Below are positions 28,120 to 36,755 of a stretch of 64,000 nucleotides of DNA, in pieces. The notes under the pieces were generated by a model, which saw only the letters and a program-made list of their open reading frames with translations, was not told the origin of the DNA and made no database searches. Position numbers and translations under genes: made by a program. Position 1 is the first letter of the stretch. Every line of letters begins with the position of its first letter. The stretch comes from Bacteroides sp. (GTDB lineage Bacteria > Bacteroidota > Bacteroidia > Bacteroidales > Bacteroidaceae), in contig JAGOOC010000004.1 in NCBI GenBank assembly GCA_017992695.1, positions 40,145-104,144 on the forward strand, read 5' to 3'.

Positions 28120-28170
28120 AAAATGGTTACTGATACTCTCCTCAAGTGAGAATGAATCAGTAACCATTTT
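28120..28170. terminator. Hairpin terminator shared by convergent genes
   Basis: 15-bp perfect arms (28120-28134 and 28156-28170) around a 21-base inner region that holds its own small stem. An A-rich tract at 28108-28119 is a T-run for the minus-strand DUF4293 gene; the + side has only TTTTC. Confidence 0.8.
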
Positions 28171-28209
28171 CGTTAACATTAACCGCACACGAATAGCGGC
28201 AACTGTTTT

Positions 28210-28659
28210 TTATCTCAATCGGTCTGCGGTTCTTACCATTACCTCGTCTCGCCCGATAGCACGAATGGCAAGTATATTAAAGATGATAGCGACTAGTGGA
28301 AGACACAAGGACCACGCCAAGCGATAAGAAGCGTCCAGATCATCTTTCAACACATATATAAAGGCTAAGAAAGTTAAGTAATACCCCACCAGAAGAATGG
28401 TGTTAAAGATAGACATGCGTATCTGCAACATTCGGTTTTTGAACAGAAAGACGCTACACAGTGCAATGATCGTACTCAACAGTAGGATGCCAAACATACC
28501 CCATGTAGAATTAAATACTTCGCCAACTTGTATGCCTAGCGGTTTCAAGGTATATAATGCCGCATCGGGACCCATAAAGTAGCCTACCGGCAAACACATG
28601 CTTGAGATGAGCAATGCAGCTACAAGCAATAAATAAATGGTCTGAATTCGTTGAATCAT
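28210..28659 (-). CDS. DUF4293 membrane protein
   Basis: 149 residues with four predicted membrane helices; the N-terminus MIQRIQTIYLLLVAALLISSM is characteristic of DUF4293. Inner-membrane protein of unknown function found next to rpoZ and bamD in Bacteroidetes, as here. It is the last gene of the bamD-rpoZ-DUF4293 run. Confidence 0.88.
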   Translation of the reverse strand: MIQRIQTIYLLLVAALLISSMCLPVGYFMGPDAALYTLKPLGIQVGEVFNSTWGMFGILLLSTIIALCSVFLFKNRMLQIRMSIFNTILLVGYYLTFLAFIYVLKDDLDASYRLAWSLCLPLVAIIFNILAIRAIGRDEVMVRTADRLR

Positions 28660-28792
28660 AATTAAGTAATAGTTTGTTTGATGGCAATAAAATAGTCAAG
28701 CAATAAGAATATGAGAAGAATCTTCCACTTACTACTTGACTATTTTAATCTTATTGGTACAGGCAAATGCCAAACGAGAAGCAGGTTTCTAC

Positions 28793-29128
28793 TTACTGCA
28801 ATTTCTCTTTTTCTTTTGCCGGATTTCTATAATAAATCTTTCCTTCTATGTATTCTTGTGCAGCGATCAGGTCGGGTTTCGGCAACTTCTCGTAATAGCG
28901 AGAAATTTCAATCTGCTCTCTGTTCTCAAACACTTCTTCGAGGTTGTCGGTATACGAAGCAAACTCGGCAAGTTTCTTGGAAAGATCACTTTTAATGAGT
29001 ACACTGATTTGATTGGCACGCTTACCAATGATAGAAACAGTCTCGTAGATATTACCAGTGTCAGCACATAAGTCCATCATGTCACGGGTAATCGTATTCG
29101 ATGGAGCATTTGTTTTTTTGTAATCCAT
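28793..29128 (-). CDS. rpoZ: RNA polymerase omega subunit, Bacteroidetes type
   Basis: 111 residues. The pattern NTITRDMMDLCADTGNIYETVSIIGKRANQI matches the divergent RpoZ of Bacteroidetes (NxYExVxIIxKRANQI core), with a longer tail ending in charged residues. It helps assemble RNA polymerase. It starts 15 bases after bamD. Confidence 0.9.
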   Translation of the reverse strand: MDYKKTNAPSNTITRDMMDLCADTGNIYETVSIIGKRANQISVLIKSDLSKKLAEFASYTDNLEEVFENREQIEISRYYEKLPKPDLIAAQEYIEGKIYYRNPAKEKEKLQ

Positions 29129-29143
29129 AAATCTTTTTATAAT

Positions 29144-29953
29144 TTAATCTTTAGTTACGTAACTTGAGGATGCCTCGAATATTCGATCAGCATCTTTCAA
29201 ATATTTGCTTTCGGGAAACTCATTCTTAAACGCATAACATTCGTCTATTGTTTCGCGGTAGCGTTCGGCGCGTTTATCTTCGGTACTATTCATTGCCATC
29301 TCGTATTTGGCACGAAGCACCATAATAGATAAATCTTCGCGATAATGCGTATAGGGATAATCTCGTAATGCGTTCTGAGCAGTGATAACACAGGAGAGGT
29401 AGTTGTTAGCTCCCATATAGTTACCTAAGTTGTAATACAGCTTGGCCGAAAGAAACTCTTTCAACACCAACTTATCTTGAAGTTCAAAAATCATGTTTTG
29501 CGCTTCCTGCTTCTTGTCGCTACCGGGGTAGTACTCCAGAAACATTTGCAGTTGTTGAATAGCTGAATAAGTTCCAGACTGATCTAAGCGAGCTTCGGGT
29601 GTATCAAGATACAATGCTTTACCGGCATGGAAGCGAGCCAATTCAGAAAACGTGCCACGAGGATAGGTATTGAAATAGGTGATAAAAGACTGGGCAGCCG
29701 TAGAATAATCTTTCTGATTGTAGTAGCTCATCGCTAACATATACAGCGACTCTTCTGCTTTATCGGTTCCTTTCAAGATAATAATCAATTCGCTCAACAA
29801 CGTAGCCGACTTGCTATACTGACCTTTGGCAAAATAGTTCTTAGCAGCTTCGTACTTGTATTCGTAATCTGTGCTTTTCAGTATCTTGTTATACTCGCCA
29901 CACGAGGATAAAACAAGGGCTGCAAGCAGAGTTATAATGATATTCTTTTTCAT
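29144..29953 (-). CDS. bamD: Outer-membrane assembly lipoprotein BamD
   Basis: 269 residues. Lipoprotein signal with lipobox ALVLSSC, then TPR-like helical pairs (YEAAKNYFAKGQYSKSATLL, AMSYYNQKDYSTAAQSFITY, LYYNLGNYMGANNYL). BamD links BamA to the rest of the complex that folds beta-barrel proteins. First gene of a run with rpoZ, preceded by a good promoter. Confidence 0.93.
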   Translation of the reverse strand: MKKNIIITLLAALVLSSCGEYNKILKSTDYEYKYEAAKNYFAKGQYSKSATLLSELIIILKGTDKAEESLYMLAMSYYNQKDYSTAAQSFITYFNTYPRGTFSELARFHAGKALYLDTPEARLDQSGTYSAIQQLQMFLEYYPGSDKKQEAQNMIFELQDKLVLKEFLSAKLYYNLGNYMGANNYLSCVITAQNALRDYPYTHYREDLSIMVLRAKYEMAMNSTEDKRAERYRETIDECYAFKNEFPESKYLKDADRIFEASSSYVTKD

Positions 29954-29971
29954 CTTATTTTAAATAGTGTG

Positions 29972-30002
29972 CAAATTTACTGATTCGCACCGAATAAACC
30001 AA
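29972..30002 (-). promoter_or_regulatory. Promoter of bamD-rpoZ-DUF4293
   Basis: Minus strand: TTGG (30002-29999), 19-base spacer, TAAATTTG (29979-29972), 19 bases before the bamD ATG. Confidence 0.68.
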
Positions 30003-30089
30003 TTAATCAACGTTCTTTTAATACAAATAAATGTATTGAGCACTGACCATAACTTTCGCGGATGCGTGAGAATCAATCTTTGTGGGCTT

Positions 30090-30515
30090 TTACAACTGAT
30101 ACAAGTCACTTGCGGCCAGTAAATCGATCTTTTTTTCTTTGAGCACTCGGATACAGTTTTCCATATCGTTGGGACGAATGACCACATTGGCTGTACTGTT
30201 GTTGGCAAAGGAGTACATGTATTCGATGAAAACGCCTTCGCTAGAAAGATAGCCCAACACTTTGGCTAAAGCACCCGGCACATTGGGGCAACTAAGGCCT
30301 ATCACGTCGGTTATATTGACTGCAAAATGATTCTCTTTCAACACGTTGTATGCCTTCTCTGGATCAGACACAATGCCGCGTAAAATACCAAAGTCCGCAT
30401 TCTCAGCTATAGATAAAGCAGAGAGGTTAATTCCTTCTTTAGCCAGCACCTCGGTTACTTCGGTTAAACGACCAGATTTGTTTTCCAAAAAGATAGAAAG
30501 TTGTTTTGCTACCAT
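30090..30515 (-). CDS. Tandem ACT-domain amino-acid-binding protein
   Basis: 141 residues made of two ACT-like halves: QLSIFLENKSGRLTEVTEVLAKEGINL and VIGLSCPNVPGALAKVLGYLSSEG. No catalytic domain. Such proteins are probable small-molecule sensors, often encoded after phenylacetate-CoA ligase genes in Bacteroidetes; here paaK ends 26 bases upstream. Ligand unknown. Confidence 0.88.
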   Translation of the reverse strand: MVAKQLSIFLENKSGRLTEVTEVLAKEGINLSALSIAENADFGILRGIVSDPEKAYNVLKENHFAVNITDVIGLSCPNVPGALAKVLGYLSSEGVFIEYMYSFANNSTANVVIRPNDMENCIRVLKEKKIDLLAASDLYQL

Positions 30516-30541
30516 GATTATAAAAAGTTTAAAGTGGAGTG

Positions 30542-31840
30542 TTAAAGTGTTCTGTTGTCTATTACTCGTTTGGCTTTACCAACGCTGCGTTCGATGCTAC
30601 GTGGTTCGACCAACTTCACATCGACGCCTAAACCCAGTACGCTATGCAACCTGCCTACGAGCTTTTTCTTTAAAGCAACCATCTTGTTGATCTCGTCGGA
30701 GTAACAATCCGGTCGTACCTCTACCTTAAGCTCCATGATATCGGTATTGTTTTTGCGATCGATGGTAAGCAGGTAGTGCGGCTCAAACTCGGGCATTTCA
30801 AGAATAACTGATTCGATTTGTGTAGGGAACACATTGACCCCACGAATAATCAGCATATCATCGCTACGTCCAAGAATACGATCCATTCGTACCAACGTGC
30901 GGCCACAAGCGCATGCTTCGTGGTGAAGTGCTGTAAGGTCTTTCGTTCGGTAACGCAACAAAGGCATTCCTTCTTTGGTTAGGTGCGTAAACACCAATTC
31001 GCCTGGTTGTCCGGGCTCTACGGGTTGCGACGTTAATGGGTCTACGATTTCGGGGAAGTAGTGGTCTTCATTCAAATGGGTGCCCTGTTGGCACTCGCAT
31101 TCATAACCCACACCCGGACCGGCAATTTCGCTCAATCCGTAAATATCGTATCCTTTGATACCCAGCTTCTCTTCGATCTCCTTGCGCATACTTTCAGTCC
31201 ACGGTTCGGCACCAAAGGCACCAATCTTCAATTTGAAATCTTCGCGTGGAAGCCCTGAATCTTTAACCGTATCGGCCAAGTAAAGGGCATACGAAGGGGT
31301 ACAGCAGAGCACTGTTGAGCCAAAATCGTGCATCAGGGTAATCTGCTTCTCGGTGTTTCCGCTTGACATCGGGATCACCGATGCACCAATGTTCTCGGCT
31401 CCTGCATGAGCACCCAAGCCACCGGTAAACAATCCGTAACCGTAGGAGATTTGAAACATATCGGAACTATCGGCTCCATAGGCCGTAAAAGCGCGAGACA
31501 AGCATTCGGTCCACGCCGACAGATCCTTGCGAGTATAACCCACAACGGTAGGTTTACCGGTGGTTCCCGAAGAGGCATGAATACGAACAATCTGACTCAT
31601 CGGCACAGCACAGAGTCCGAAAGGATAGTTGTCTCTTAAATCGTGCTTGGTGGTGAACGGCAGTTTCACAATATCGTCGATGCTATGAATGTCATCGGGA
31701 GTAAGCCCTAACTCTTGCATTTTCTTGCGATAAAAAGGCGTGTTGAGGTAAACGTGTTCTACAATTTTACGGAGTCGGATCCCTTGAATCTTGCGAAGGC
31801 TTTCGCGATCCATGCATTCGATACTTTCATTCCAAATCAT
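30542..31840 (-). CDS. paaK: Phenylacetate-CoA ligase
   Basis: 432 residues, normal PaaK length. Adenylate-forming motifs: HASSGTTGKPTVVGYT (P-loop-like), GYDIYGLSEIAGPG and RYRTKDLT, with the PaaK-specific RIHASS region and a C-terminal DRKNNTDIMELKVEV lid. Forms phenylacetyl-CoA from phenylacetate, CoA and ATP. In anaerobes lacking the aerobic paa pathway it may act with 2-oxoacid ferredoxin oxidoreductases in aromatic amino-acid metabolism; none is present here. Followed by an ACT sensor gene. Confidence 0.93.
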   Translation of the reverse strand: MIWNESIECMDRESLRKIQGIRLRKIVEHVYLNTPFYRKKMQELGLTPDDIHSIDDIVKLPFTTKHDLRDNYPFGLCAVPMSQIVRIHASSGTTGKPTVVGYTRKDLSAWTECLSRAFTAYGADSSDMFQISYGYGLFTGGLGAHAGAENIGASVIPMSSGNTEKQITLMHDFGSTVLCCTPSYALYLADTVKDSGLPREDFKLKIGAFGAEPWTESMRKEIEEKLGIKGYDIYGLSEIAGPGVGYECECQQGTHLNEDHYFPEIVDPLTSQPVEPGQPGELVFTHLTKEGMPLLRYRTKDLTALHHEACACGRTLVRMDRILGRSDDMLIIRGVNVFPTQIESVILEMPEFEPHYLLTIDRKNNTDIMELKVEVRPDCYSDEINKMVALKKKLVGRLHSVLGLGVDVKLVEPRSIERSVGKAKRVIDNRTL

Positions 31841-31975
31841 GTTTTTCGCTATGTTTTTAATTGTATTAATCTGTATTTTGTAATAAACTGTTGCAAAGTA
31901 AAGGATTTATTTCAAAAAATGATTTGTTTTTCTCAACTATTTTACCGAATATTGTCGTCACATTAATAGTATTCT

Positions 31976-34009
31976 ATGGATTTTGAATTAATATCGACCT
32001 ATAAACCCACCGGCGACCAACCCGAAGCCATTGCACAGCTGACTAATGGAGTGCGAGAAGGGCTTCCTGCTCAAACATTGCTTGGAGTAACCGGGTCTGG
32101 AAAAACCTTTACCATTGCCAACGTTATTGCCAATGTGAACAAACCAACACTGATACTGAGCCACAACAAAACATTGGCTGCACAACTGTACAGCGAGTTT
32201 AAAGGTTTTTTCCCCAACAATGCTGTGGAGTATTATGTATCCTATTACGACTATTATCAGCCCGAGGCCTACCTGCCCGGATCTGACACCTATATCGAAA
32301 AAGACCTGGCCATCAATGACGAAATCGATAAGCTGCGACTAGCAGCGACCTCTTCCCTTTTATCGGGTCGTAAAGATGTGATTGTTGTATCATCTGTATC
32401 GTGCATTTATGGAATGGGTAACCCTGCCGACTTTTACGAAAATGTAATCGAAGTACAACGGGGGCGTATGCTCGATCGCAATGTATTCTTGCGTAAACTG
32501 GTCGACAGCCTCTATGTAAGAAACGATATCGACCTCAGCCGTGGAAATTTTCGTGTAAAGGGCGATACAGTAGATGTTCACCTAGCTTACTCGGACCACC
32601 TGTTGCGCGTAAGCTTTTGGGGAGACGAAATTGATGGTATTGAAGAGATAGACCCGCTTTCGGGGGTCACCATTGCTCGGTTCGAGGATTATAAAATCTA
32701 TCCGGCCAATCTCTTCATGACCACCAAAGAGGCTACCTTCCGCGCCATTCATCAAATTGAAGACGACTTGACGAAGCAGGTCGCCTTTCTGGAGTCAATC
32801 GGTAAAGAGTACGAAGCCAAACGGCTCTATGAACGGGTTACGTATGACATGGAGATGATTCGTGAACTGGGACACTGCTCAGGCATCGAAAACTATTCGC
32901 GTTATTTTGATGGGCGCGAGGCAGGTACTCGCCCCTACTGCCTGCTCGATTTCTTTCCAGATGATTTTCTTTTTGTGATTGACGAGAGTCATGTTAGCAT
33001 CCCCCAAGTACGTGCTATGTATGGTGGTGACCGTGCCCGCAAGATCAACTTGGTAGAGTATGGCTTTCGCCTACCGGCAGCCATGGATAACCGTCCGCTG
33101 AAGTTTGAAGAGTTCGAAGAGATGACCAAGCAGGTGATCTACGTCAGTGCCACCCCGGCCAACTACGAGTTGGAGCAGAGCGAAGGCATTATCGTGGAAC
33201 AAGTAATTCGCCCCACCGGGCTACTCGACCCCATTATAGAAGTACGCCCCAGCCTCAACCAGATTGATGACTTAATGGAAGAAATTCAGCTTCGCATTGA
33301 ACAAGGAGAACGCACCTTGATTACCACCCTTACCAAACGCATGGCAGAGGAACTAACAGAATATCTGTTGAACAAAAGTGTTCGTTGCAACTACATACAC
33401 AGTGATGTAGATACGTTAGCACGTGTAAAGATTATGGATGATCTTCGACAAGGGGTTTATGATGTGCTTATCGGAGTTAACCTGCTACGCGAGGGGCTCG
33501 ACCTGCCCGAAGTATCACTGGTTGCCATTCTCGATGCTGACAAAGAGGGCTTCCTACGCTCCCACCGCTCATTGACACAAACAGCCGGACGTGCTGCCCG
33601 AAACATCAATGGAAAGGTGATTATGTATGCCGATAGAATGACCGATAGCATGAAACTAACCATCGACGAAACCAACCGTCGACGAGAGAAACAACTGGCC
33701 TATAATGAAGCGCATGGCATCACGCCACAACAAATTAAGAAAGCCCGCAACTTGGCTGTATTTGGTGGAAGCAGTGCAGAATTGGAAGAGTTGCGTAGAG
33801 AATCGCACGCCTATATCGAACCCACAGGAAGCAACATAGCAGCCGATCCGATTGTACAATACATGAGCAAGCCTCAGATGCAGAAGAGCGTTGAACGCAC
33901 GCGTAAATTGATGAAAGAAGCGGCCAAGAAGTTGGAGTTTATCGAAGCCGCGCAATACCGCGACGAATTGCTGAAACTGGAAGATTTGATGAAAGAGAAA
34001 TGGGGATAA
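31976..34009 (+). CDS. uvrB: Excinuclease ABC subunit B
   Basis: 677 residues. Walker A GVTGSGKT at 37-44; the DNA-gripping beta-hairpin region YYDYYQPEAYLPGSDTYIEK; helicase motifs DESHVS, YVSATPANYE and TAGRAARN; C-terminal UVR domain (KLMKEAAKKLEFIEAAQYRDE). It verifies damage with UvrA and recruits UvrC. The gene stands alone on the plus strand, divergent from paaK. Confidence 0.98.
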   Translation: MDFELISTYKPTGDQPEAIAQLTNGVREGLPAQTLLGVTGSGKTFTIANVIANVNKPTLILSHNKTLAAQLYSEFKGFFPNNAVEYYVSYYDYYQPEAYLPGSDTYIEKDLAINDEIDKLRLAATSSLLSGRKDVIVVSSVSCIYGMGNPADFYENVIEVQRGRMLDRNVFLRKLVDSLYVRNDIDLSRGNFRVKGDTVDVHLAYSDHLLRVSFWGDEIDGIEEIDPLSGVTIARFEDYKIYPANLFMTTKEATFRAIHQIEDDLTKQVAFLESIGKEYEAKRLYERVTYDMEMIRELGHCSGIENYSRYFDGREAGTRPYCLLDFFPDDFLFVIDESHVSIPQVRAMYGGDRARKINLVEYGFRLPAAMDNRPLKFEEFEEMTKQVIYVSATPANYELEQSEGIIVEQVIRPTGLLDPIIEVRPSLNQIDDLMEEIQLRIEQGERTLITTLTKRMAEELTEYLLNKSVRCNYIHSDVDTLARVKIMDDLRQGVYDVLIGVNLLREGLDLPEVSLVAILDADKEGFLRSHRSLTQTAGRAARNINGKVIMYADRMTDSMKLTIDETNRRREKQLAYNEAHGITPQQIKKARNLAVFGGSSAELEELRRESHAYIEPTGSNIAADPIVQYMSKPQMQKSVERTRKLMKEAAKKLEFIEAAQYRDELLKLEDLMKEKWG

Positions 34010-34087
34010 TAGAAGCAAGCTTTACGCAATCGTACAAGATTTAAGAAATTCTTTAGCACCACAGCTGTAATAAGAGCTATTTTAAAT

Positions 34088-34095
34088 TATCTTTG
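34088..34095 (+). promoter_or_regulatory. -7 box for DUF4494-yggS-DHOD-like operon
   Basis: TATCTTTG, 83 bases before the ATG at 34178; leader of about 75 bases. No clear -33 element. Confidence 0.6.
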
Positions 34096-34177
34096 CAGCT
34101 TGTAATAGACACGAGAAAAAGTGCCTGTAGAACATACATAAAAGAAACAATTCACTAATTTAAAAACCCAAAAGAAC

Positions 34178-34642
34178 ATGTCAATGCATACATGGTTTGA
34201 ATGCAAAATCCGTTACGAAAAAGTGATGGAGAATGGAATGAACAAAAAGGTAACGGAACCTTATCTGGTTGATGCGCTGAGCTTCACCGAGGCAGAAGCC
34301 CGCATCATCGAAGAGATGACCCCGTTCATCACCGGAGAATTTACGGTTTCAGACATCAAACGCGCTAATTATAGCGAGCTTTTTCCTAGCGACGAAGAGT
34401 CAGCCGATCGTTGGTTCAAATGCAAACTAATCTTTATTACGCTCGACGAGAAGAGCGGAGCCGAAAAGAGATCATCGACACAGGTGTTGGTGCAAGCGGG
34501 CGACCTGCGCGATGCTGTAAAAAAGTTAGACGAAGGCATGAAGGGTACGATGGCCGATTACCAAATTGGCATGGTATCAGAAACGCCAATCATGGATATT
34601 TACCCGTATGGCGAAGGTCCTAACGATAAACCCGAAGTATAA
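34178..34642 (+). CDS. DUF4494 protein
   Basis: 154 residues. TWFECKIRYEKVMENGMNKKVTEPYLVDALSFTEAEARIIEEM is the usual start of DUF4494; the second half has RWFKCKLIFITLDEKSGAEKR. Soluble, no signal. Function unknown; in Bacteroidetes it commonly precedes a YggS gene, as here with a 3-base gap. Confidence 0.9.
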   Translation: MSMHTWFECKIRYEKVMENGMNKKVTEPYLVDALSFTEAEARIIEEMTPFITGEFTVSDIKRANYSELFPSDEESADRWFKCKLIFITLDEKSGAEKRSSTQVLVQAGDLRDAVKKLDEGMKGTMADYQIGMVSETPIMDIYPYGEGPNDKPEV

Positions 34643-34645
34643 ACA

Positions 34646-35314
34646 ATGAGTATTGCTGATAACTTAAAGCAAGTGCTAACCGAGCTCCCTATGGGAGTGC
34701 GGTTAGTTGCTGTTTCAAAATTTCACCCCAACGAAGCTATTGAAGAGGCCTACCGGGCGGGGCAACGTATTTTTGGAGAGAGCAAAGTGCAGGAGATGAC
34801 AGCAAAACAGGAGAGCTTACCCAAAGATATCGAGTGGCACTTCATCGGCCATCTGCAAACAAACAAAATAAAGCATATGGCGTCCTACGTGGACATGATT
34901 CACGGGATCGACTCCTACAAACTGCTTGTCGAAGTAAACAAACAGGGCGCAAAGGCAGAGCGTGTCATTAACTGTTTGCTACAACTCTATATCGCACAAG
35001 AGGATACTAAATTTGGTTTCAGCCCCGACGAATGCCGGGAAATGTTAACCGCCGGTGCGTGGAAGAGCTTGCAGAACATACGAATATGCGGACTCATGGG
35101 TATGGCGAGCAACACCGATGATACCGAACAAATAGACAGAGAGTTTCATACATTACAAACCCTCTTTAAAGAGTTTAAAGCGACAATATTTGCCGACGCA
35201 CCTCACTTTCGAGAGTTGTCTATGGGTATGTCTCACGATTATCACCAAGCCATTGCCGAGGGTAGTACATTGGTGCGCGTGGGCAGCAAGATTTTCGGAG
35301 AAAGAAATTATTAA
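34646..35314 (+). CDS. yggS: YggS-family pyridoxal phosphate homeostasis protein
   Basis: 222 residues. PLP-binding lysine is Lys25 in LVAVSKFHPNEAI; further blocks GESKVQEM, HFIGHLQTNK, GLMGMAS and LSMGMSHDY with the phosphate-binding GSTLVRVGSKIFGER. Single-domain alanine-racemase-like barrel that buffers PLP in the cytosol. Confidence 0.95.
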   Translation: MSIADNLKQVLTELPMGVRLVAVSKFHPNEAIEEAYRAGQRIFGESKVQEMTAKQESLPKDIEWHFIGHLQTNKIKHMASYVDMIHGIDSYKLLVEVNKQGAKAERVINCLLQLYIAQEDTKFGFSPDECREMLTAGAWKSLQNIRICGLMGMASNTDDTEQIDREFHTLQTLFKEFKATIFADAPHFRELSMGMSHDYHQAIAEGSTLVRVGSKIFGERNY

Positions 35315-35332
35315 CCATCAATGAATCATATC

Positions 35333-36310
35333 ATGAGCGATTTACAAACGACTTTTGCAGGATTGAAACTAAGAAATCCTATTATCATCAGCAGTTCGGG
35401 ACTCACTAACACCGCTGTAAAAAACGAAAAGCTGGAAGCAGCCGGAGCAGGAGCTATTGTTCTAAAATCTCTTTTTGAAGAACAAATCACCATCGAGGCC
35501 GACCGACTAAGAAACCCGTCATACTATCCGGAAGGGAGTGACTACTTGGTAGAGTACATCCGCAATCACGCCCTATCAGAGTACTTGGAGCTCATTAAAG
35601 AGAGTAAAAAAGTATGCACCATCCCCGTCATTGCCAGCATCAATTGCTACCGTGATAGCGAATGGGTGGATTTTGCCAAACAGATAGAGCAAGCCGGAGC
35701 AGATGCTCTGGAAATCAACATCTTGGCTTTGCAAACAGACTTGCAGTATGCTTACGGATCGTTCGAGCAACGTCACATAGATATCTTGAGGCATGTAAAG
35801 CAAACAGTCAGTATCCCGGTTATCATGAAGTTGGGCAGTAACCTAACCAACCCTATCGCTTTGATCGATCAGCTTCATGCCAATGGTGCCGGAGCTGTGG
35901 TGCTTTTCAATCGTTTCTATCAGCCGGATATTGATATCGAGAAGATGGAACAGACCTCGGGCAATGTATTCAGCAATGTCGATGATTTGTCACTGTCATT
36001 GCGTTGGGTAAGCATTGCTTCTTCGTTGGTCACTAAAATTGATTATGCAGCATCGGGTGGTATTCACAAACCCGAGGACATGGTGAAAGCTATTCTGGCA
36101 GGAGCTTCTGCCGTTGAGATATGCAGCGTGATTTACCAAAACACCAGTGCCTTTATCGGAGAGAGCAACCGCTTCACCGAAAGCTGGATGCAACGGAAAG
36201 GCTTTAAGCACATTTCTCAGTTTAAAGGTCTATTGAATGCAAAAGATATAGAAGGTATCAATGTATGGGAGCGTACACAGTTCTTGAAATACTTCTCGAA
36301 CAAGGTGTAA
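35333..36310 (+). CDS. Dihydroorotate dehydrogenase-like protein
   Basis: 325 residues from the ATG at 35333 (MSDLQTTFAGLKLRNPIIIS); an ATG at 35321 is possible. TIM barrel of the class 1 DHOD type, with FMN-site stretches IISSSGLT, PVIMKLGSNLT and YAASGGIHKPEDMVKAILAGA. The typical catalytic Cys/Ser loop is not clear, and the substrate may not be dihydroorotate. Co-directional with yggS. A 65-base palindrome starts 32 bases after the stop. Confidence 0.88.
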   Translation: MSDLQTTFAGLKLRNPIIISSSGLTNTAVKNEKLEAAGAGAIVLKSLFEEQITIEADRLRNPSYYPEGSDYLVEYIRNHALSEYLELIKESKKVCTIPVIASINCYRDSEWVDFAKQIEQAGADALEINILALQTDLQYAYGSFEQRHIDILRHVKQTVSIPVIMKLGSNLTNPIALIDQLHANGAGAVVLFNRFYQPDIDIEKMEQTSGNVFSNVDDLSLSLRWVSIASSLVTKIDYAASGGIHKPEDMVKAILAGASAVEICSVIYQNTSAFIGESNRFTESWMQRKGFKHISQFKGLLNAKDIEGINVWERTQFLKYFSNKV

Positions 36311-36342
36311 ATTCCATAAAGCTACCATACGATGGCAGTGTC

Positions 36343-36407
36343 GATACGATTAACGGATAAAAGAGAAATAAGTCAGACTTATTTCTCTTTTATCCGTTAA
36401 TCGTATC
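36343..36407. repeat. 65-base palindrome, 32-base arms, one-base loop
   Basis: Arms 36343-36374 and 36376-36407 pair without mismatch around A36375. No T-tract follows on either strand. It stands after the end of the plus-strand DHOD-like gene. Confidence 0.92.
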
Positions 36408-36411
36408 TCTT

Positions 36412-36636
36412 TCAGCTGGTATGCGATAATGTCTTCCCATTCCATTCGCTTAATGGTGGAGAGGTGAGCAGTTTTATTTTATTCTCAAGCAATCGGTTCG
36501 TCATGACAGACCTCTTTAACACCTCCATCTTGACTGGAGAGACAATAATCGTATGTACATCATTATCTACTAAATTCGCTATGTAACAGCAGACTAATAT
36601 CACGATAGTAAATAGATCAATAGCAGGATTGTCCAT
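36412..36636 (-). CDS. Small ORF, 74 residues, possible gene remnant
   Basis: A short minus-strand frame (MDNPAIDLFTIVILVCCY..), open some codons further upstream (ISLCDGSAY before the Met). The stretch NDVHTIIVSPVKMEVLKRS loosely recalls the IS110-type transposase pattern V.VVNP.K.K.F..S, but the usual TDKIDA block is absent. It may be a decayed transposase fragment or chance; no promoter is seen. It lies between a long palindrome and the phoH terminator. Confidence 0.25.
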   Translation of the reverse strand: MDNPAIDLFTIVILVCCYIANLVDNDVHTIIVSPVKMEVLKRSVMTNRLLENKIKLLTSPPLSEWNGKTLSHTS

Positions 36637-36668
36637 ATAGGCAGAACCATCGCAGAGAGATATTGTTT

Positions 36669-36717
36669 AAAAAAAAATTGCCAATATATAGGCCTGTTAG
36701 ACACAATATATTGGCAA
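36669..36717 (-). terminator. Intrinsic terminator of phoH
   Basis: 12-bp arms (36678-36689 and 36706-36717; TTGCCAATATAT), 16-base loop, then nine T on the minus strand (A-run 36669-36677). It lies 39 bases after the phoH stop. Confidence 0.87.
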
Positions 36718-36755
36718 CATTATTGGGTTCATCCATTAATAATACATAACATGGG

